Under the pieces are notes generated by a model, which had not been told where the DNA came from, did no database searches, and saw nothing but the letters and a program-made list of their open reading frames with translations. The translations under genes were made by a program, and so were the position numbers. Below are positions 25,228 to 34,980 of a stretch of 49,969 nucleotides of DNA, in pieces. The stretch spans positions 1 through 49,969 of the forward strand of contig CAMVIB010000020.1 of assembly GCA_947167455.1 (NCBI GenBank). The letters run 5' to 3'. The stretch comes from an uncultured Prevotellaceae bacterium (GTDB lineage: Bacteria > Bacteroidota > Bacteroidia > Bacteroidales > Bacteroidaceae). Within the stretch, counting starts at the first letter, position 1; every line of letters starts with the position of its first letter.

Positions 25228-26502
25228 TTAGTTGCCATCGGGCTTGAGGGCCTCGAAGAATGGCGAGTCACACCACTGGAAAGTGTCGGGGTTGTCGGGA
25301 TGAGCGGGGTCGAAGCCCTGGAAGTCACGCAACTCAGACGTCAGCGGGATGTTGAGGCGGAGCATCTCCGTGAGCACACACTTGGCCACCTCGTAGGCAC
25401 CATAAGGATTGAAGTGAGTGTTGTCCTTGAACTCGGACGTCTGCCCCGGGAATGTTCCGGCAGGATAGTGTACCAGTGCACGCTTGCTGCCCTCCTCGCC
25501 GAGAGTCTCGAAGAGGGTGCGTGTGAGTTCGTGTAGCTCGATGACCGGCACCCCCTCGCGCTTGGCCACCCATCGCATGGCTTCGGGGTACTCGCCATGT
25601 GTCTCCTGCAAGGCGCCGTTCGTGAAGGCCCTGCGCTGTGTCGGCGTGGCAAAGAGCGGCGTGGCACCCTTGGCGCGTGTGAGGTCGATGAATGTCTTCA
25701 GTGCAGTGGCGAAGTTATAGTAGGGTCCGTCGCCGGGGCGGTGCTGCTTCTGGTCGTTGTGTCCGAACTCTGCCACGAGGTAGTCGCCGGGACGCATCAT
25801 GGAGAGAGCCTTGTCGAGACGTCCCACCTGTATGAAGGTCGATGCCGTCTCACCGCTCTCGGCGAAGTTGGCGATGCACACGCGGTCGGAGAACCAACGT
25901 GTCACCATCTGTCCCCACGATGCCCAGGGCTCGTAGTCCTGATCGACGACGGTGGAGTTGCCGCAGAGGAAGATGGTGGTTGCCGTGGTGTCGGGTTCGA
26001 TGCTGAGTGCGGCGCAGGCAGGTGCCGTGCCGTTGACCTCGATGGTGAGACGGTCGTCCCAGTTGAGCTTGGTGCGTTCGCGTTCCTTGATGCGGACGTA
26101 GCGCTGCTCGTTGATCCTGGGAGAGTGCTTGTTGACCACGAAGGACACCTTCCGCAGCTCGCCCTTGCGTGTCGTGAGGTTCTCGACGAGGAGACGTCGG
26201 CTCTCGGCCCTGACGGTGGTGTTGGCGCTACGCCGACTTGAGCCGAGCCACAGCGTGACTCGATAGTTGCCATCGGGCACCCTGAGGCTGAAGAAGAAAG
26301 GCGTCTGTTGCGCGAGGTTGGCTGGCGAGGCTATGAAGTCGAAACCGTAGTCGGTGTCGGCACTGTAGCGGTCGGCCGCAGATACAGCGGTGGCATGGCT
26401 GAGACGGAGCTTCTTCTCCGGCACGAAAGAGAAGGTCTGTGCCGAAGCATTGACGAGCAGCAGCATCGCTGCCGCCATCATGGAGAGACGTTTTACAAGC
26501 AT
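25228..26502 (-). CDS. SGNH/GDSL carbohydrate esterase (rhamnogalacturonan acetylesterase-like)
   Basis: A 424-residue secreted protein. I chose the start at 26502 (MLVKRLSMMAAAM), which gives a good signal peptide ending near NASAQ; a longer frame would begin close to the transcription start. The first ~150 residues form a beta-rich accessory domain. The hydrolase domain follows, with block I IFLCGNSTVVDQ (Ser183, GNS in place of GDS), block III EFGHNDQK and block V DNTHFNPYG (Asp360, His363). The pattern fits acetylesterases that deacetylate pectin or xylan. It matches the GH43 and xylose genes nearby in theme. Confidence 0.88.
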   Translation of the reverse strand: MLVKRLSMMAAAMLLLVNASAQTFSFVPEKKLRLSHATAVSAADRYSADTDYGFDFIASPANLAQQTPFFFSLRVPDGNYRVTLWLGSSRRSANTTVRAESRRLLVENLTTRKGELRKVSFVVNKHSPRINEQRYVRIKERERTKLNWDDRLTIEVNGTAPACAALSIEPDTTATTIFLCGNSTVVDQDYEPWASWGQMVTRWFSDRVCIANFAESGETASTFIQVGRLDKALSMMRPGDYLVAEFGHNDQKQHRPGDGPYYNFATALKTFIDLTRAKGATPLFATPTQRRAFTNGALQETHGEYPEAMRWVAKREGVPVIELHELTRTLFETLGEEGSKRALVHYPAGTFPGQTSEFKDNTHFNPYGAYEVAKCVLTEMLRLNIPLTSELRDFQGFDPAHPDNPDTFQWCDSPFFEALKPDGN

Positions 26503-26535
26503 AGGAAAAGTACTTTTTGGTGACATATCTGGGGA

Positions 26536-26543
26536 CAAAGATA
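26536..26543 (-). promoter_or_regulatory. -7 element of the SGNH esterase gene
   Basis: On the minus strand TATCTTTG at 26543-26536 lies 33 bp before the start codon at 26502. The -33 box is weak. Confidence 0.55.
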
Positions 26544-26616
26544 GTCAAAAGTTGGGGCTTGAGCGGCATATTGGTGATATATTTTGCGTGTTACAGCAAA
26601 AAAATATTGTTTTTTG

Positions 26617-26647
26617 TTTGCCAAGTCGCAGAAAAGCTCTATCTTTG
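26617..26647 (+). promoter_or_regulatory. Promoter of tRNA-Thr
   Basis: TTTG at 26617-26620 and TATCTTTG at 26640-26647 with a 19-bp spacer, an exact consensus promoter 24 bp before the mature tRNA. Confidence 0.85.
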
Positions 26648-26671
26648 CAGCCGATTTCAGCGAGCATCGCT

Positions 26672-26747
<76 letters not shown>

Positions 26748-26818
26748 AGATAGAACAGACGAGTCGCAGAGTGCCTTTTGCCATGAGGTGCACTGCGATT
26801 TCTTCATTTAATGACGTC

Positions 26819-27838
26819 ATGAAGAAAGAGACGATTATCATAACGTGTGCAGCGCTGCTGGGAAGCTTGGGCTTAGGCGTCATGCTGTGGCACGACCTCA
26901 TGGGTTCGCCCTTCGAGCTCACAGAGCCGGCATACGTGTATGTCCGCCCTGACACCGACACAGACGCCATCGTCCGCCAGCTTCGCTATAATGCTCATGC
27001 AACGAGCGTTCGCGGCTTCACGTGGGGTGCGCGGCTTCTGGGCTACACCCCTCGCACAGGACGCTACGTTGTGCGTCCCGGCGACTCGATGCTTACCGTG
27101 TTGCGTCGCATGCGTAACGGCCATCAGGAACCCGTGCGACTGACGCTGCCTTCCACTCGCGGCCTTAACCGCGTGGCGGGAGTGTTGGGTCGCAAGCTCA
27201 TGCTCGACTCGGCGATGGTGGCCAATGCCTTTGCCGACTCGGCATTCATAGCCTCCACGGGCTACACGACGGCGACATTCCCTGCCCTCTTCATCCCCGA
27301 CACCTACGAGGTCTATTGGGACATCACGCTTGACGAGCTTATGGAACGTCTGAAGCGCGAGAACGAAGCCTTCTGGCAGCGCAACGGGCGTTCCGACAGC
27401 GCGACGGCCATGGGTCTCACGCGCGAGGAGGTATATACCCTGGCCAGCATTGTCGATGAGGAGACGGCCTCCACGGCCGAGAAGCCCGAGGTGGCCGGTC
27501 TGTACCTCAACCGTCTGCACATCGACATGCCCCTTCAGGCCGACCCGACGGTGAAGTTTGCCGTCGGCGATGAGACCCTGCGACGCATCACCGGCGAGCA
27601 TCTGGCCACGGAGAGTCCCTACAACACCTACAAGCACACGGGACTGCCTCCAGGTCCCATACGCATAGCCACGCAGGCGGGCATCGACGCCGTGCTGCAT
27701 GCCACGCGCCACACCTATATATATATGTGCGCGCGCGAGGACTTCAGCGGTCGCCACAACTTTGCCACCACCTTCGGCGAGCATCAGAACAACGCCCGCC
27801 GCTACCAGCGTGCCCTGAACGCCCGTGGCATAAAATGA
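26819..27838 (+). CDS. mltG: Endolytic murein transglycosylase
   Basis: A 339-residue single-pass inner-membrane protein that cleaves nascent peptidoglycan glycan strands. One N-terminal membrane helix (about 5-25) is followed by a LysM-like region, then the YceG domain with FIPDTYEVYWD and LASIVDEETASTAEKPEVAG, where Glu215 is the expected catalytic residue, and LQADPTVKFAVG. I set the start at ATG 26819 (MKKETIII); the frame is open further upstream only because it reads through the tRNA gene. The next gene, glnN, begins 21 bp downstream. Confidence 0.94.
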   Translation: MKKETIIITCAALLGSLGLGVMLWHDLMGSPFELTEPAYVYVRPDTDTDAIVRQLRYNAHATSVRGFTWGARLLGYTPRTGRYVVRPGDSMLTVLRRMRNGHQEPVRLTLPSTRGLNRVAGVLGRKLMLDSAMVANAFADSAFIASTGYTTATFPALFIPDTYEVYWDITLDELMERLKRENEAFWQRNGRSDSATAMGLTREEVYTLASIVDEETASTAEKPEVAGLYLNRLHIDMPLQADPTVKFAVGDETLRRITGEHLATESPYNTYKHTGLPPGPIRIATQAGIDAVLHATRHTYIYMCAREDFSGRHNFATTFGEHQNNARRYQRALNARGIK

Positions 27839-27859
27839 CATACAAACACTGACATACAA

Positions 27860-30076
27860 ATGAGCGCAACACTACGTTTCCAAGTCGTGGGCGAAGCCTT
27901 CAAGAAGCGCCCCATCGACGTGCCCGCCCCCAGCGAGCGCCCCTCAGAGTTCTTTGCCAAGTATGTGTTCACGCGTGAGAAGATGCACAAGTACCTTCCG
28001 CTGCCGACCTACGAGCGCATGATGGAAGTGATAGACGGCGAGGCGACGCTTGACCTCCAGACGGCCGACATCGTTGCCGAGGGCATGAAGCGCTGGGCCA
28101 TGGAGCTCGGCGCGACACACATCACGCACTGGTTCCAGCCTCTGACGGAAGGCACAGCCGAGAAGCACGACGGCTTCGTGGAGCATGACGGCAAGGGCGG
28201 CATGGTGGAAGAGTTCAACGGCAAGCAGCTTGTGCAGCAGGAGCCTGACGCGAGTTCGTTCCCCAGCGGGGGCATACGCTCCACCTTCGAGGCACGCGGC
28301 TACTCGGCTTGGGATCCGGCATCGCCGGTCTTCGTCATCGGCGACACGCTGATGATTCCCACTGTGTTCATCTCATTCACCGGCGAGGCCCTCGACTACA
28401 AGGCCCCGCTGAAGAAAGCCCTTCATGCCCTCGACCGCGCCGCCACCGACGTGGCACGCCTCTTCTACCCCGACGTGAAGCGCGTGCACACCAACCTCGG
28501 CTGGGAGCAGGAATACTTCCTCATCGACGAGGGTCTGTATGCCGCACGTCCCGACCTGCTGATGACGGGCCGCACACTGATGGGTCACGACTCTGCCAAG
28601 AACCAGCAGATGGACGACCACTACTTCGGTTCCATCCCCGAGCGTGTGGCGGCCTTCATGAAAGACCTTGAGATACAGGCCCTGGAGCTTGGCATCCCCT
28701 GCAAGACGCGCCACAACGAGGCCGCGCCCAACCAGTTTGAGCTGGCTCCGATCTTCGAGGAGACGAACCTCGCCGTGGATCACAACATGCTCCTGATGAT
28801 GCTCATGAAGAAGGTGGCGCGCAAGCACGGCTTCCGCTGTCTGCTGCACGAGAAGCCCTTCGCCGGCGTCAACGGCTCGGGCAAGCACAACAACTGGAGC
28901 CTGTCCACCGACACCGGCATCCTACTGCACGGCCCCGGACGCCTGCCTCGCACGGCCGACAAGGACGCCGTGAACCGCGAGAACCTACGATTCATAACAT
29001 TCATCGTAGAGACGCTGCTCGCCGTGCACCGCCACAACGGCCTCATCAAGGCCAGCATCGTCAGCGCCACAAACGCCCACCGCCTCGGCGCCAACGAAGC
29101 GCCGCCGGCCATCATATCGAGCTTCCTTGGCAAGCAGCTCAATGACGTGCTCGACCATCTGGAGCAGACTACCGACGACACCATCTCACTGAGCAGCAAA
29201 CATGAGTTGCGGCTCGACATCCCACAGATTCCGGAATTGCTCATCGACAACACCGACCGCAACCGCACGTCGCCGTTCGCCTTCGTGGGCAATCGCTTTG
29301 AGTTCCGTGCCGTGGGTGCCGAGGCCAATTGCGCCAGCGCCATGATAGCCCTCAATGCCGCTGTTGCCGAGACACTGGCCGACTTCCGTCAGCGCGTGGA
29401 TGCCCTGACAGCCGACGGCATGACGACGATGGCAGCCGTGCTGCGCCTCGTGCGCGAGGACATCACAGCATGCCGCGCCATCCGCTTCGACGGCAACGGC
29501 TACAGCAATGAGTGGCGCGAGGAGGCCGAGCGCCGCGGCCTTGACACAGAGGCATCGGTGCCGCTCGTCATAGACCGCTACCTTGATGCTGCCAGCGTTG
29601 AGATGTTCGCTAAGACGCATGTCTTCACGCGCGCCGAGCTTGAGGCCCGCAACGAGATAAAATGGGAGACGTACACCAAGAAGGTGCAGATTGAGGCTCG
29701 CGTGTTCGGCGACCTGTGCCTGAACCACATCATCCCCGTAGCGACACGCTACCAGAGCCAGCTCATAGACAACGTACACAAGCTACGCGAGATCTTCAGC
29801 GACGAGGAGGCCATGACGCTGTCATCGGACAACGTGCAGCTCATCCGCCAGATTGCCGCTCACACAACTTACATCACCAAGAATGTGGAACGCCTCGTGG
29901 AGGCTCGCAAGGTGGCCAACCGCATCGAGAACATTCGCGAGAAAGCCATCGCCTACCATGACACGGTGGCACCTCTGATTGAGGATATACGCTATCACGT
30001 TGACAAGCTCGAGCTCGTGGTTGACGATGAGCTGTGGCCGTTGCCCAAGTACCGCGAAATGCTGTTCATAAGATAA
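27860..30076 (+). CDS. glnN: Type III glutamine synthetase
   Basis: A 738-residue cytosolic enzyme that makes glutamine from glutamate, ammonia and ATP. Family III features are the length (GSI and GSII are far shorter) and the blocks GWEQEYFLID, KTRHNEAAPNQFELAPIFEE, NGSGKHNNWSLSTDTG and NRTSPFAFVGNRFEFRAVG. It is common in Bacteroidetes as a main ammonium-assimilating enzyme. It starts 21 bp after mltG, so some co-transcription is likely. A strong bidirectional hairpin follows. No PII or amtB gene is adjacent. Confidence 0.97.
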   Translation: MSATLRFQVVGEAFKKRPIDVPAPSERPSEFFAKYVFTREKMHKYLPLPTYERMMEVIDGEATLDLQTADIVAEGMKRWAMELGATHITHWFQPLTEGTAEKHDGFVEHDGKGGMVEEFNGKQLVQQEPDASSFPSGGIRSTFEARGYSAWDPASPVFVIGDTLMIPTVFISFTGEALDYKAPLKKALHALDRAATDVARLFYPDVKRVHTNLGWEQEYFLIDEGLYAARPDLLMTGRTLMGHDSAKNQQMDDHYFGSIPERVAAFMKDLEIQALELGIPCKTRHNEAAPNQFELAPIFEETNLAVDHNMLLMMLMKKVARKHGFRCLLHEKPFAGVNGSGKHNNWSLSTDTGILLHGPGRLPRTADKDAVNRENLRFITFIVETLLAVHRHNGLIKASIVSATNAHRLGANEAPPAIISSFLGKQLNDVLDHLEQTTDDTISLSSKHELRLDIPQIPELLIDNTDRNRTSPFAFVGNRFEFRAVGAEANCASAMIALNAAVAETLADFRQRVDALTADGMTTMAAVLRLVREDITACRAIRFDGNGYSNEWREEAERRGLDTEASVPLVIDRYLDAASVEMFAKTHVFTRAELEARNEIKWETYTKKVQIEARVFGDLCLNHIIPVATRYQSQLIDNVHKLREIFSDEEAMTLSSDNVQLIRQIAAHTTYITKNVERLVEARKVANRIENIREKAIAYHDTVAPLIEDIRYHVDKLELVVDDELWPLPKYREMLFIR

Positions 30077-30112
30077 GCCTGCGTTGCCGGCCTCGGCACG
30101 GAAGGAAACGGA

Positions 30113-30169
30113 AATTCCACGGATTGCAGACGTGGCGCAGCAAGCGCCGACATCGCAATCCGTGGAATT
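30113..30169. terminator. Bidirectional hairpin between glnN and the GH43 gene
   Basis: AATTCCACGGATTGC (30113-30127) pairs perfectly with 30155-30169, and the loop contains a second hairpin GGCGC/GCGCC (30134-30148). It sits in the middle of the convergent gap. There is no long T-run on either side. Confidence 0.7.
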
Positions 30170-30214
30170 GCTGTTACTGGACGTATGTAGCTTATGTTGG
30201 AGGGTGCGGCTACA

Positions 30215-32269
30215 TCAGTTGATGAGGAAGACCTTCGTCTGGCCGTTGTAGGTGCAGCGCACGGTGGCGCGTCCGTCAACGAGCTTTCCGACTTCGGTCG
30301 TCACGGCAGGGTCGGACGCCTTGACGCTGACCACCGACGATGCCTGCACAGGGGCATAGAGCTGATATGTGCGCGCCTCTGTGAAGCCGTTAGCGTTACT
30401 GCTGTGTATAGGCTCGGAGGGTATGGCCAGCTCACGGCCATCCACGGCAATAGTCACCGTGGGTGTGGCCGGCGGCTCGCACGTAGCCCCGGCCTTGGCA
30501 AAGCCGATGCCGTGGAGATCCATGAGACCAACGGGTCGCACGGGCGCCAGCGACTTGCCCCACTGAGGGCGCCGTCCGTGTTCGGGCTGCTTCACCTCGG
30601 GGCCTTCGACGATGAGGAAGATGGCATGTTTGCCCGTGAGGCCCTCCACTTCGGGCACGCTGACGCAGAAGGTCTGCGGCCGTCGCTGGGCATCGGCAGG
30701 GACATCCACGACAGCTATCTCACGGCCGTGCCACACGTCATTGGCGTATGGGCCATCGAGCATCACACGAATGCGAAATGCGCCATGGCCCCCCGGCGTG
30801 AGGTTGAGGCAGAGGCGTGTGCCGTCGCCCTTTGATGTGCCGACGAAGGGGGGCACACCCTTTGCCCACTTGTCAAGACCTCCGAACCCGAAGTACTTGA
30901 AACCAATGATGCCTCCGTTCTGCACTCCGGCGAGATCCATGTGGTTGCTCCACACGTCATGGTTGTCCTGCATCCAGTCGTTGCTGCCGGGGCCGGTCAT
31001 GTAGCAGGCAATACCAGCAGAGTAGTAGGCATAGGGCGGGAGTCCGAATATCTGGAAGCCCTCGCTCGTCACCTCGCCACCGCAATACTCCTTGCCATTG
31101 GCGGCACGGGCTGTCCACTCGCCAGTCTTGGAGTAGGGGTCGTAGCCAGTGATGCGCACCTGTCCGCCCTTGGCCACGGGCTTCTTGTCCCACTCGATCT
31201 TCACGGGTGCCACCATAGCCTGACGGGCATTGGCGAAGCCGCGTGGCGGACGGTGGTAGAAGATGTACCACTGTCCGTTGATTTCCTGCAGCGAGCCGTG
31301 GGTGTTGTGGGCAGCGTTGGAGGTGGTGAGTGCCGAGCCGTCCTCGTTGAGCACCACGCCGCGTGAATCTACAACGCACCCACCGGCACGCCATGGGCCG
31401 AGGGGCGAGTCGCCATAGGCATAGCGCAGCGTGGAGTTAGAGTAGCCCAGACCATACTCGGCGCCGCTGAAGCCCGAGAACACCATCACGTACTTGTTGC
31501 CCACCTGACGTATGCTACTGGCCTCGAAGAAGTTGAAGTCCAGCGGGTTCTGGTCTTTGTAGAGGGCTGGATAGGTCGTACCTTCGGGGTCACGCAAGCG
31601 TCCGTCGGGCGTGCTTGCCGGCAGGAAGTAGTCGTGGACCTCGGTGCCGGGGCGCACGGCAAACATATTGTCTGGGTCGAGCTCGTAGGCTGTGGAATGC
31701 TGGAAGCCATAGAACACGTAGGCTCGGTAGCCACGTCCGAAGTCGGGATCCTTGCGGTCTGTCACCGTCTCGACGAAGACGCTGGGGTCGAAGTCGATGA
31801 GTGAGCCATCGACACATGCACGGCCATCGGGGGTGAGGTTGACAGGCGTGAACGGCCCGTCGGGGCGGTCGCCTTTGCACACCATTCCCACACGTTGCCA
31901 GCCACGTGAATGTGGATAGAGCCAATAGGTTTTCTTGCCCGTGGCCTTGTCACGGACCTCCACAAGGTCGGGGGCGAACATAGTGTCCCAGCGTCCGTCA
32001 ACGAAGTAAGTGAACAGCGCACCCTCATCGCGCCACTGTGTGAGGTCTTCGACGGGAGCCGACCATGCGTGGACATCGTTGCCGCAGTACTCGGTGTAGT
32101 GTGTGTCGTGCGACCCGATGATGTATGCACGGTACTTGCCGGGATGGTCGGGATCCTCGAACACGCGGGGCTCACCGTCGGGCAGATGCTCCCACAGCGG
32201 GAGGTAGGGGTTCTGTGCACTGACGCCAGAGGCGAGGCAGAACATGATGGCTAAAGCAGTGTGTCTCAT
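30215..32269 (-). CDS. Glycoside hydrolase family 43 protein with C-terminal accessory domain
   Basis: A 684-residue secreted protein with a signal peptide ending near GVSAQ. The five-bladed propeller (about 25-400) shows GH43 marks: FEDPDHPGKYRAYIIGSHD for the base region, DTMFAPDLVEV for the pKa-modulating Asp, and FNFFEASSIRQVG for the acid Glu. GH43 enzymes release arabinose or xylose from plant glycans. The rest (about 410-684) contains a CBM6-like jelly-roll section (NHMDLAGVQNGGIIGFKYFG) and a short C-terminal beta domain. It is the last gene of a row behind two M6 proteases, 28 bp after the first. The exact substrate is not readable. Confidence 0.85.
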   Translation of the reverse strand: MRHTALAIMFCLASGVSAQNPYLPLWEHLPDGEPRVFEDPDHPGKYRAYIIGSHDTHYTEYCGNDVHAWSAPVEDLTQWRDEGALFTYFVDGRWDTMFAPDLVEVRDKATGKKTYWLYPHSRGWQRVGMVCKGDRPDGPFTPVNLTPDGRACVDGSLIDFDPSVFVETVTDRKDPDFGRGYRAYVFYGFQHSTAYELDPDNMFAVRPGTEVHDYFLPASTPDGRLRDPEGTTYPALYKDQNPLDFNFFEASSIRQVGNKYVMVFSGFSGAEYGLGYSNSTLRYAYGDSPLGPWRAGGCVVDSRGVVLNEDGSALTTSNAAHNTHGSLQEINGQWYIFYHRPPRGFANARQAMVAPVKIEWDKKPVAKGGQVRITGYDPYSKTGEWTARAANGKEYCGGEVTSEGFQIFGLPPYAYYSAGIACYMTGPGSNDWMQDNHDVWSNHMDLAGVQNGGIIGFKYFGFGGLDKWAKGVPPFVGTSKGDGTRLCLNLTPGGHGAFRIRVMLDGPYANDVWHGREIAVVDVPADAQRRPQTFCVSVPEVEGLTGKHAIFLIVEGPEVKQPEHGRRPQWGKSLAPVRPVGLMDLHGIGFAKAGATCEPPATPTVTIAVDGRELAIPSEPIHSSNANGFTEARTYQLYAPVQASSVVSVKASDPAVTTEVGKLVDGRATVRCTYNGQTKVFLIN

Positions 32270-32297
32270 AAGTTATAGGTTGTTTAGGGGTGTTGGG

Positions 32298-34925
32298 CTA
32301 TCTCACCACGACTTTCCTGCCGTTGCGGATGTAGAGTCCCGCCTTTGGCGTAGAGGGAACACGTCGTCCGCTGATGTCGTAGGTCACTGTGGGTGTGGGC
32401 TGAGCTGCCACGGGTGTCTGTGCGACATCGACCGTACCGCTGAGCTGTACCCTTTGTGACACCGACCAGCGTGATGTCCCGCTCTCGCTGTCCACGGCCT
32501 GCACCTGATACTCATAGAGGCAGGCATACTCGAGTCCGCTGACAGTGTACCGTGTGTCGGTGATGTCTTTCACTGTGACCCATTCGCCATAAGTAATGAT
32601 GTTGCGGCGTGTGCTGCGCTGACGTGCTGACGGTTGCCTGCGGGCATGAGCCTTGCGGCGTGCGAGACGCTGGTTGGCGTAATCGCTCCAGTCTTCGCCG
32701 GCTTCGGTGTCGGAGTAGAAGTAGTCGTAGAGGCTTTCGAGGACAGACATATCTCCGTCGGCAATGAGCACGAAGGACATGTAGAAACGATTCTTGGTGT
32801 TGCCGTTGGAACGGAAACATACTTTGGCCTCCGAGGGTACGTTATCAAACTGCACTTCAATGAGATACTCGTCGTTGGGTTCGGTGGTGAAGACATCGAG
32901 CTCGTTGTCATTGGCATCGAGGAGCACGACCTCTACCGTCGTGTTGTCGGCTACGCCGCTGCTGTTAAGCCAACTCTCCACGCCCAGATACATGCTCAGT
33001 TGCCGGCTCTTGAGGTTGGTGAGCAGAGGTGTGGTGAGAAAACCGCTGGCTCTGCTCGAACCCAGCTTGGCGCCATTAGTGCCTTTATATACCTTCGAGC
33101 CTGTCCAGCCACTCTCGACGGTATAGTCGTCGAGTCTTGAGGACAAGTCCGTGGAGCCATCCTTCTCGTCGTAGAACTTCTCGAAGTCCTCTATCAGAGC
33201 GCAGTACTCGAGGATGTCATCGCCCGACGGGTCATCGTTGACAGTAACTTGGCGATAGCGCAGGTTGTAGGACACGGCACCCTCGACCTCGCCCCACGAT
33301 GCCACAAACGAGCGCTTTTCCACACTGAGAGGAGTGTCGTCGAGCACAGGGACGGCCATCTTGGAATCGTACATGAAGTTGAAGCTGATGAGGTCATTGC
33401 TCTCGGTGATGTCAGTAATGGACTTCTGCATCAGCTTTGTGCCGTCGGTGTTGGAGTTATAGAGGATTGCCTTCGGCATGCTGTCGTCGGTGAGCGAGGT
33501 GTTGCCGGTAGGTCCGGGATAGAGGTCACCCCTGACATTACGTATCATCTCGTTGTAAGTGCTGCCGCTCTTCGCCGACCCATCGGCGGCGAAGATGGTC
33601 ATGCGTTGACGCGAGGTGGTGTTGTTGACGACATTGTTTTCCCATGCCGAGCGGTCGTAATCGACATGCGTGATCATCATGCCGTGGCCATAGGCCTCGC
33701 TGTCCCAGCCACGATGCTGGTGATTGGCGAGGAGGTAATACTCGTCGTGGTTGGCATCGTTGTAAACGATGTATGCCTCCGGCTCGTCCTCGATGGGCTT
33801 AAGGCCTGTGACGGCAGTCTTGGAGTTGAGTTCGGTGGGTGTGAGCCAGCCATTGTACATACGCTCGTAGGCTGTGTAGCCAGCCGGACAGTAGCCATCG
33901 CCATTGTAGCAGCCGTAGTCCATCAGACTCCACACACTCATGCCGAAGTTGTCTCCATTGCTGCGAGTGTCATAGAAGTCGGGCAGGCCCAGGCAGTGGC
34001 TATATTCATGGCACATGGTGCCGATGCCGTCGAGGGTGCTGCCGCTGGTGCCCGCCAGCTCGGAGCCGCAGGCGTAGGTGTTCACGGTGATGCCATTGTA
34101 GGTGAGACTGCTTCCTGTCGAACTAATTAGATCCCACTGATGAGGCCACACAGTGTTCTCACTGGCGCCACTGGCCTCGCCATAGCCGGCATAGGTGATA
34201 TATACGTTCTCGACCTCGCCGTCGCCGTCCCAGTCATAGTCGGCAAAGTTGACTTCGTTCTTCACGCCATCGATGGCATCGTGGATCATCTCGCCGACAT
34301 TGGGTTCGTCATTATCTTGGTTCTTACCGTAGTAGCTCATGTTCTTGCTCAGCGTGACAGGGCCGGCGATGTCGAAGGTCACATGCAACTGGCCGTAGCT
34401 CTGGTCGAGGAAATACTCATGCACCGACCCATAGTTGTCGCCATAGGGATTGTCTTCTGAGTTCAGGATCTGGTTATAGACCTCCTTAATTTTAGAGGCT
34501 GGGGTTGTCAGCTTTACATCGTTGAAGTTTACGAGTATGAGAAGACCCTTCTTATGCATATCATCGGTCTGCTCAGTGGCATCAGGGGCACGCTTGACAC
34601 GGCGTGCGGCCTTGAGGCTGGAGTCATGAAGCAGCTTGCGCATCTTCTCGGCATGGGGGCGACGCTGGGCAGCGCGCTCCTCGACACGCTCACGCCACAT
34701 ACGGCTGACGTCGCGGGTGTCAACGACCCACTGCCCGGAACTGCTCTGGCGCATGGGGATGCCGTCGGGGGTCGTGTAGAAATGGAATGTCTCATCGCCA
34801 CGCAACATCACCTGAAGAGTGGTGCCGTCGGGCTGCGAAACGGTTCTCACGACACGCTTCGCGGGGATGGCCGTCGCCATCTGTGCCATGACCAGTGCGG
34901 CCATGAACATAAAAAGTTTCTTCAT
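32298..34925 (-). CDS. M6 family metalloprotease with C-terminal sorting-like motif
   Basis: An 875-residue secreted protein: signal peptide MKKLFMFMAALVMAQMATA, a propeptide-like region, then an M6 (immune-inhibitor-A-type) zinc protease with HEYSH at 306-310 inside GTMCHEYSHCLGLPDFYD, and a Met-turn WSLMDYG. About 300 further beta-rich residues follow. The last ~35 residues (YDISGRRV, GLYIRNGRKVVVR) look like the C-terminal sorting signal of the type IX secretion system, which suggests export to the surface. It lies 55 bp after a shorter paralogue on the same strand. Its substrate is unknown; host or dietary protein is possible. Confidence 0.88.
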   Translation of the reverse strand: MKKLFMFMAALVMAQMATAIPAKRVVRTVSQPDGTTLQVMLRGDETFHFYTTPDGIPMRQSSSGQWVVDTRDVSRMWRERVEERAAQRRPHAEKMRKLLHDSSLKAARRVKRAPDATEQTDDMHKKGLLILVNFNDVKLTTPASKIKEVYNQILNSEDNPYGDNYGSVHEYFLDQSYGQLHVTFDIAGPVTLSKNMSYYGKNQDNDEPNVGEMIHDAIDGVKNEVNFADYDWDGDGEVENVYITYAGYGEASGASENTVWPHQWDLISSTGSSLTYNGITVNTYACGSELAGTSGSTLDGIGTMCHEYSHCLGLPDFYDTRSNGDNFGMSVWSLMDYGCYNGDGYCPAGYTAYERMYNGWLTPTELNSKTAVTGLKPIEDEPEAYIVYNDANHDEYYLLANHQHRGWDSEAYGHGMMITHVDYDRSAWENNVVNNTTSRQRMTIFAADGSAKSGSTYNEMIRNVRGDLYPGPTGNTSLTDDSMPKAILYNSNTDGTKLMQKSITDITESNDLISFNFMYDSKMAVPVLDDTPLSVEKRSFVASWGEVEGAVSYNLRYRQVTVNDDPSGDDILEYCALIEDFEKFYDEKDGSTDLSSRLDDYTVESGWTGSKVYKGTNGAKLGSSRASGFLTTPLLTNLKSRQLSMYLGVESWLNSSGVADNTTVEVVLLDANDNELDVFTTEPNDEYLIEVQFDNVPSEAKVCFRSNGNTKNRFYMSFVLIADGDMSVLESLYDYFYSDTEAGEDWSDYANQRLARRKAHARRQPSARQRSTRRNIITYGEWVTVKDITDTRYTVSGLEYACLYEYQVQAVDSESGTSRWSVSQRVQLSGTVDVAQTPVAAQPTPTVTYDISGRRVPSTPKAGLYIRNGRKVVVR

Positions 34926-34980
34926 TAAAAAAAATAGAAGTTGTGAATAAAGAAGTATTAGTTAATAAAAAAAGTATTGG

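Noticed and set aside
24772..25536. Plus-strand 254-residue and minus-strand 154-residue frames over the GA-rich array
   Set aside because: Translations are simple repeats of charged residues (GKEGRR or RRPSFPS) caused by the 18-20-bp DNA units. They overlap the real TSCPD and esterase genes.
26503..26538. Longer start for the SGNH esterase at 26538
   Set aside because: It would place the start at about the transcription start and spoil the signal peptide. The ATG at 26502 gives a clean signal sequence.
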